From NCBI GenBank assembly GCA_023427545.1, contig JAEZBF010000165.1, positions 1 to 10,091 of the forward strand: DNA of 10,091 nucleotides. The letters run 5' to 3'. Shown piece by piece: positions 6,666 through 10,091 of the stretch (within the stretch, counting starts at the first letter, position 1; each line of letters starts with the position of its first letter). Made by a program: the position numbers and the translations under genes. Source of the DNA: Pseudomonadota bacterium (lineage in GTDB: Bacteria > Pseudomonadota > Alphaproteobacteria > Rhizobiales > Devosiaceae). The notes beneath the pieces were generated by a model. That model ran no database searches. It saw nothing but the letters and a program-made list of their open reading frames with translations, and was not told the origin of the DNA.

Positions 6666-6931
6666 TGTCGTGCTCGCGTCAGGGTTGAACTGCAGCACGC
6701 AATTCCCGACGCGGCCCTGACGATCCCCTGACTGCCAAACCACCCCAAGCTGTCGTTAACGCGTCGTTAGCCTGCTCGCTTGAACCCAGCGCAATGACCT
6801 GACCATCTCGCAGCCCACACAACTCCTGGCTCCACCGTCCCCCGCATCACCCGATCCACCAATGCTTCAATCAAGTGATTGATTGATGACGGGCGCCGGT
6901 GTATCACCCCCCGCCTAGCCGCATCCGGCCG
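6666..6931. other. Divergent intergenic region upstream of the glycine-rich and TetR genes
   Basis: No credible gene is present in these 266 bases. The region must hold the promoters of both divergent genes, but I could not assign -35/-10 boxes with confidence. Visible elements are the palindrome CGTTAACG at 6754-6761, with CGTTA repeated at 6765-6769, and the TetR-type inverted repeat at 6867-6882. The lower GC around the inverted repeat fits a promoter/operator position for the TetR-exporter operon. Confidence 0.5.
6867..6882 (+). promoter_or_regulatory. Probable TetR operator upstream of the regulator-exporter operon
   Basis: TCAATCA-AG-TGATTGA is a perfect inverted repeat with 7-base arms and a 2-base centre, located 49 bases before the regulator's ATG. 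A partial extra copy, TTGATGA, follows directly. Size and position fit the palindromic sites that TetR regulators use for autorepression. That the adjacent TetR protein binds here is an inference from position and symmetry. Confidence 0.65.
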
Positions 6932-7588
6932 ATGATGACCGCCCTCACTCCTTCCCGTGCCTCAACCGACGATCGTCGTGCCGCCATAGCACGCGCGGCG
7001 CGGGAGCTGATCGTCGAGAAGGGCGTCGAGGGCCTGCGCACGCGCGACATCGCCGGGCGAGTCGGCATCAACGTCGCAACGCTCCACTACCACGTGCCGA
7101 CCAAGGAAGCCCTCATCAAGCTGGTCGCGGAGTCGCTGCGCGACGACTTCGTCCAGCAGTCGATCGATCGTCCCCGCGACCATCTCGGTCCCGAAGAGAG
7201 GCTCGAGCAGGAGTTCATCGACTTCCGCGAACACGCGGTCGAACGCCCCGAGATCATGCTGGTCTTCTCCGAACTGATCGAGCGGGCCCGTCGCGACGCG
7301 ACGATCGCAGCCGCCATCCTGCCGATGAAGCGCCACTGGCGGCGCATGATCGTCGACCTGCTGACGGAAGGTGTCAGCACCGGGGTGTTCCGTCCCGACC
7401 TCGACGCCGAGGCCTTCGCGACCATCCTCATGTCGAGCTTCGTCGGCTTCTGCCGCACCCCACACCGGGACCTCGCTGCACTGGAGCGGCTCGTCGCCGA
7501 GCTCCGCCGCGCGATCCTAAGTCCTTCGAGTTTGTCGAAATCCTCCCGTAGCGCCCGACAAGCGTACGGAACCACTTCACAGGAGTAG
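6932..7588 (+). CDS. TetR/AcrR-family transcriptional regulator
   Basis: The product (218 residues from this ATG) has the N-terminal TetR DNA-binding domain: helix 1 DDRRAAIARAARELIVEKG (13-31), then the helix-turn-helix LRTRDIAGRVGINVATLHYHVPTKEAL (35-61). The C-terminal ligand-binding part is helical (about 65-195) and contains RPEIMLVFSELIERARRD. The start is uncertain. A GTG at 6899 would add 11 residues, ATG follows again at 6935, and none has a clear ribosome site, so a leaderless or weakly initiated transcript is possible. The gene ends 3 bases before the MFS gene, and its stop overlaps that gene's ribosome-site region, indicating cotranscription. It most likely represses its own operon via the inverted repeat at 6867 and is released by a drug-like ligand. 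The last 20 or so residues are Ser/Arg-rich and probably disordered. Confidence 0.92.
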   Translation: MMTALTPSRASTDDRRAAIARAARELIVEKGVEGLRTRDIAGRVGINVATLHYHVPTKEALIKLVAESLRDDFVQQSIDRPRDHLGPEERLEQEFIDFREHAVERPEIMLVFSELIERARRDATIAAAILPMKRHWRRMIVDLLTEGVSTGVFRPDLDAEAFATILMSSFVGFCRTPHRDLAALERLVAELRRAILSPSSLSKSSRSARQAYGTTSQE

Positions 7589-7591
7589 ACC

Positions 7592-9121
7592 ATGGCCGAA
7601 CAAGCTCAGGCGCCCGCCGCGCAAGCTGCCGAGGCCCCGCCCTATCCGCGCCGCTGGATCGCCCTCGCCGTCCTGTTGCTGGCGAGCTTCATGAACCTGA
7701 TGGACGTGACCATCGTCAATGTCGCGCTGCCCTCGATGCAGGCCAACCTCGGCGCGACGTCGAGCCAGATCGAATGGGTGGTGGCGGCCTACGTCCTCGC
7801 ATTTGCCTTGGGCCTGCTGCCGTTCGGCCGCCTCGGCGACGTCGTCGGACGCCGCGGCATGTTCATCATCGGCGTCTCGCTTTTTACCCTCGCCTCCGCC
7901 ATCTGCGGGCTTGCGCCCTCGATCGAGTGGCTGATCGCCGCCCGTGTGCTGCAGGGCCTTGCCGGCGCGGCGATGACGCCGCAGGTGCTCTCGATCGCCC
8001 AGGTGATCTTCCCGCTCCGCGAACGCGGTCTTGCCTTCTCTTTCTTTGGCCTCGCCTCCGGCCTCGCTGCCGTTGCCGGCCCGATCATCGGCGGCAGCCT
8101 CATAGCGGGCGATTTCTACGGGCTCGACTGGCGCCCGATCTTCCTCGTCAACGTGCCCTTCGGTATTTTCGCCGCCGTCGCTGCCTGGCTGCTCATCGCC
8201 AGGATTCCCGCCCACAGCCAGTTGCGCAACGACTTCGTCGGCATCCTGCTGTTCGGCCTCGCCATTCTGGCCATCGTCTTCCCGCTGGTCGAAGGCCGCT
8301 CCTACGGCTGGCCCGCCTGGGCGTTCGGCCTGCTCGTCGTCGGGCTGCTCGGTCTCGTCGTCTTCTATCTCTGGGAGCGCCGGCGCGAGCGTCGCGGCGA
8401 GGCCGAACTGCTGCCGGTCAAGCTGCTGGCCAACCGCAACTTCGCGATCGGCATCGTCATGGCGACGATCTTTTTTTCCGGCGTGCCCGGCTTCTTCATG
8501 ATCATCGCGATTTTCTTGCAGGTCGGCTTCGGCCTTACCCCGCTGGAATCCGGCCTGACCGTCACGCCGTTCTCCGTCGGCGTGCTCGTCGCCTCCTTCA
8601 TCTCCGGGCGTCTGGGCGGCCGCTATCTCAGCTGGCGCGTCGCAATCGGCTCGCTGCTGCTTGCGGCCGGCATGCTCTATACCCGCTACATCATCGGCAC
8701 GGTCGGCACCGTGGTGGATCACTGGGCATTGCTGCCGCCCCTGCTGATCTCCGGCATCGGGCTGGGCATCGGCATCTCCGGCCTGTTTCAGACGGTGCTG
8801 CTTGGCGTGCCGCACCGCGATGCCGGCTCCGCTTCCGGCAGCATTCAGGCGTTCCAGCAGGTCGGTGGCGCCCTTGGCGTGGCTCTGGTGGGAGAGATCT
8901 TCTTCACCTGGCTCGAGCACGCCCGCGACTGGGGCGCGACCAGCAAGTCCGACGCGTTTGTCCACGCCGCGCAGGCTGCGACGGTCTATGAGATCTTCGC
9001 CTTCCTCTCGGTGGCGGTCCTGGTGCTGTTCCTCAAAAAGGTGCCGCAGCCGCAGCCGGCCCGGGGGGCAGGCGCTCCCGCCGCTGGTGCACCGCCGGCC
9101 CGGCCGGTCATGCTCGACTGA
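7592..9121 (+). CDS. MFS multidrug exporter, DHA2 (14-TMS, EmrB/QacA) family
   Basis: This is a 509-residue inner-membrane proton-driven exporter of the DHA2 drug:H+ antiporter type. TM1 (about 22-46) carries the family motif LMDVTIVNVALPSMQ with D38. Motif A GRLGDVVGRRGMF (79-91) follows TM2, R118 lies in the ARVLQGLAGAAMTPQ segment, and motif C occurs as GLASGLAAVAGPIIGG (153-168), which is characteristic of antiporters. Hydrophobic segments continue to about 482 and are consistent with 14 helices; a charged WERRRERRGE loop (261-270) separates two of them. The Pro/Ala-rich C-terminal tail (485-509) is probably disordered. The ATG has AGGAG six bases upstream. No EmrA-type membrane-fusion partner is visible nearby, so it may work alone or with a partner elsewhere. 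The substrate is unknown. Confidence 0.94.
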   Translation: MAEQAQAPAAQAAEAPPYPRRWIALAVLLLASFMNLMDVTIVNVALPSMQANLGATSSQIEWVVAAYVLAFALGLLPFGRLGDVVGRRGMFIIGVSLFTLASAICGLAPSIEWLIAARVLQGLAGAAMTPQVLSIAQVIFPLRERGLAFSFFGLASGLAAVAGPIIGGSLIAGDFYGLDWRPIFLVNVPFGIFAAVAAWLLIARIPAHSQLRNDFVGILLFGLAILAIVFPLVEGRSYGWPAWAFGLLVVGLLGLVVFYLWERRRERRGEAELLPVKLLANRNFAIGIVMATIFFSGVPGFFMIIAIFLQVGFGLTPLESGLTVTPFSVGVLVASFISGRLGGRYLSWRVAIGSLLLAAGMLYTRYIIGTVGTVVDHWALLPPLLISGIGLGIGISGLFQTVLLGVPHRDAGSASGSIQAFQQVGGALGVALVGEIFFTWLEHARDWGATSKSDAFVHAAQAATVYEIFAFLSVAVLVLFLKKVPQPQPARGAGAPAAGAPPARPVMLD

Positions 9122-9134
9122 CGAGACTGTGCGA

Positions 9135-9154
9135 ACGGGCGCTTCGGCGCCCGT
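9135..9154. terminator. Bidirectional stem-loop between the MFS gene and argB
   Basis: ACGGGCGC-TTCG-GCGCCCGT is a perfect eight-pair GC-rich stem closed by a stable TTCG tetraloop, sited in the 43-base gap between the two convergent stops. Its symmetry lets it act on both strands. The downstream T content is poor on both sides (CTTGCT on plus, TTCGC on minus), so efficiency is uncertain although the position is typical. Confidence 0.7.
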
Positions 9155-9164
9155 CTTGCTGCCC

Positions 9165-10073
9165 CTATCGGACGATCAGCGTACCGGCGCCGTGTTCGGT
9201 GAAGAGCTCGACCAGCACGACGTGCGGCGTCTTGCCGTTCAGGATGACCACGCCCTCCACGCCGTTCTCGAGCGCTTCGAGGCAGGTCTCGACCTTGGGG
9301 ATCATGCCGCCCGAAATCACGCCTTCGGCGATCAGCGCCTTGGCATCGCGCATCGTCAGCTCCGGGATGAGCTTCTTGTTCCCATCGAGCACGCCGTCGA
9401 CATCGGTTAGGAACAGCAGGCGCTTGGCGCCCAGCGATCCGGCAATCGCCCCCGCAAAAGTGTCTGCATTGATGTTATAGGTTGCGCCGTCGCGTCCTGG
9501 GGCGACCGGCGCGATGACCGGGATCATCTCCGAGCGGGCCAGCAGGTCGAGCAGGGTACGGTCGACCTCGACCGGCTCGCCGACGAAGCCGAGGTCGAGC
9601 TCGCGCTCGATGTTCGAGCCCGGATCGGTCCACATCTTCCGCGCCTTGCGCGCGAACACCATGTTCCCGTCCTTGCCGCAGAGCCCGATCGCCCACTCGC
9701 CTTCGGCATTGATGGTCGCGACGATTTCTTTGTTGATCGAGCCCGCCAGCACCATCTCGACGATTTCCATCGTCCGCTGATCGGTTACGCGGAGCCCGCC
9801 CTCGAACCGCGACTCGACGCCCATCTTCTCGAGCATGGCTTTGATCTGCGGCCCGCCGCCGTGAACGACGATCGGGTTGACCTTGGACTGCTTGAGCAGC
9901 GCGATGTCGCGCGCGAAGGCCTGCTGCAGCACCGGATCGCCCATCGCATGGCCGCCGTACTTCACCACGAACGTGCGCCCGGCGTAGCGCTGCAGGTAAG
10001 GCAGCGCCTCGATCAGCGTTTCGGCCTTGGCGAGCATCTGCCCCCGGTCGTCGGTGTCGTCGGACGCGGTCAT
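9165..10073 (-). CDS. argB: Acetylglutamate kinase, probably arginine-inhibited hexameric type
   Basis: ArgB phosphorylates N-acetyl-L-glutamate with ATP, the second and often rate-controlling step of cyclic arginine synthesis in the cytoplasm. The 302-residue protein shows the amino-acid kinase fold: VVKYGGHAMG (36-45, catalytic K38), VVHGGGPQI (69-77), the substrate arginine in GLRVTD (R95), NINADTFAGAIAG (200-212), FLTDVDGVLDG (221-231) and GGMIPKVE (255-262, K260). An N-terminal extension of about 30 residues precedes the core, and the C-terminus ends in LFTEHGAGTLI; both are features of hexameric, arginine-feedback-inhibited enzymes, unlike the shorter E. coli enzyme. The ATG at 10073 lacks a clear ribosome site, so translation may be coupled to an upstream gene beyond the edge; M13 is an alternative start. 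Confidence 0.97.
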   Translation of the reverse strand: MTASDDTDDRGQMLAKAETLIEALPYLQRYAGRTFVVKYGGHAMGDPVLQQAFARDIALLKQSKVNPIVVHGGGPQIKAMLEKMGVESRFEGGLRVTDQRTMEIVEMVLAGSINKEIVATINAEGEWAIGLCGKDGNMVFARKARKMWTDPGSNIERELDLGFVGEPVEVDRTLLDLLARSEMIPVIAPVAPGRDGATYNINADTFAGAIAGSLGAKRLLFLTDVDGVLDGNKKLIPELTMRDAKALIAEGVISGGMIPKVETCLEALENGVEGVVILNGKTPHVVLVELFTEHGAGTLIVR

Positions 10074-10091
10074 GGGCCCGCTGATTAGGCG

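Noticed and set aside
5901..6731. Plus-strand open frame (276 codons) opposite the glycine-rich gene
   Set aside because: Its His/Ala/Arg-rich translation is the antisense of a Gly/Val repeat region. The minus-strand product has a signal peptide and a coherent C-terminal domain.
7577..8965. Minus-strand open frame (462 codons) opposite the MFS gene
   Set aside because: It is rich in Asp, Glu, Arg, Gly and Gln, has no recognisable domain, and mirrors the codon pattern of the membrane protein on the other strand.

Overview
The window reads as a GC-rich alphaproteobacterial chromosome, most likely from the Sphingomonadales. This assignment is inferred from the high GC content, the dapD / DUF805 / dapE gene order, and an argB product with the N-terminal extension of the hexameric enzymes. 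No rRNA, tRNA, CRISPR array, transposase or integrase was seen.

Left block (1-2932, minus strand). This is a lysine/diaminopimelate cluster transcribed right to left: dapD (tetrahydrodipicolinate N-succinyltransferase), a small DUF805 membrane protein, dapE (succinyl-diaminopimelate desuccinylase), and a partial membrane protein. The partial gene's GTG start overlaps the dapE stop by 4 bases and it runs off the left edge. DapD and DapE catalyse the first and last steps of the succinylase branch; the aminotransferase between them is not in the window.

Centre (3089-4649). A LOG-family phosphoribohydrolase (plus) and a HAD-superfamily pyrimidine 5'-nucleotidase-like protein (minus) converge, with 7 bases between their stops. 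Both families act on nucleoside monophosphates or similar substrates.

Accessory-looking middle (4771-6665). It holds an unrecognised acidic, tryptophan-rich 192-residue protein, a small exported protein, and, convergent to the latter, an exported glycine-rich protein. The two exported proteins share a similar C-terminal pattern: two cysteines, a 30-residue stretch that aligns without gaps, and a hydrophobic end. They may be divergent members of one undescribed family. This is the most interesting observation in the window.

Right block (6867-10091). A TetR-family regulator is followed after 3 bases by a 14-helix-type (DHA2) MFS drug exporter, with a clear inverted repeat upstream that probably serves as the autoregulatory operator. 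A stem-loop with a TTCG loop separates the exporter from argB (N-acetylglutamate kinase, minus strand), which begins just inside the right edge. Most remaining long reading frames are antisense shadows of these genes and are not annotated.
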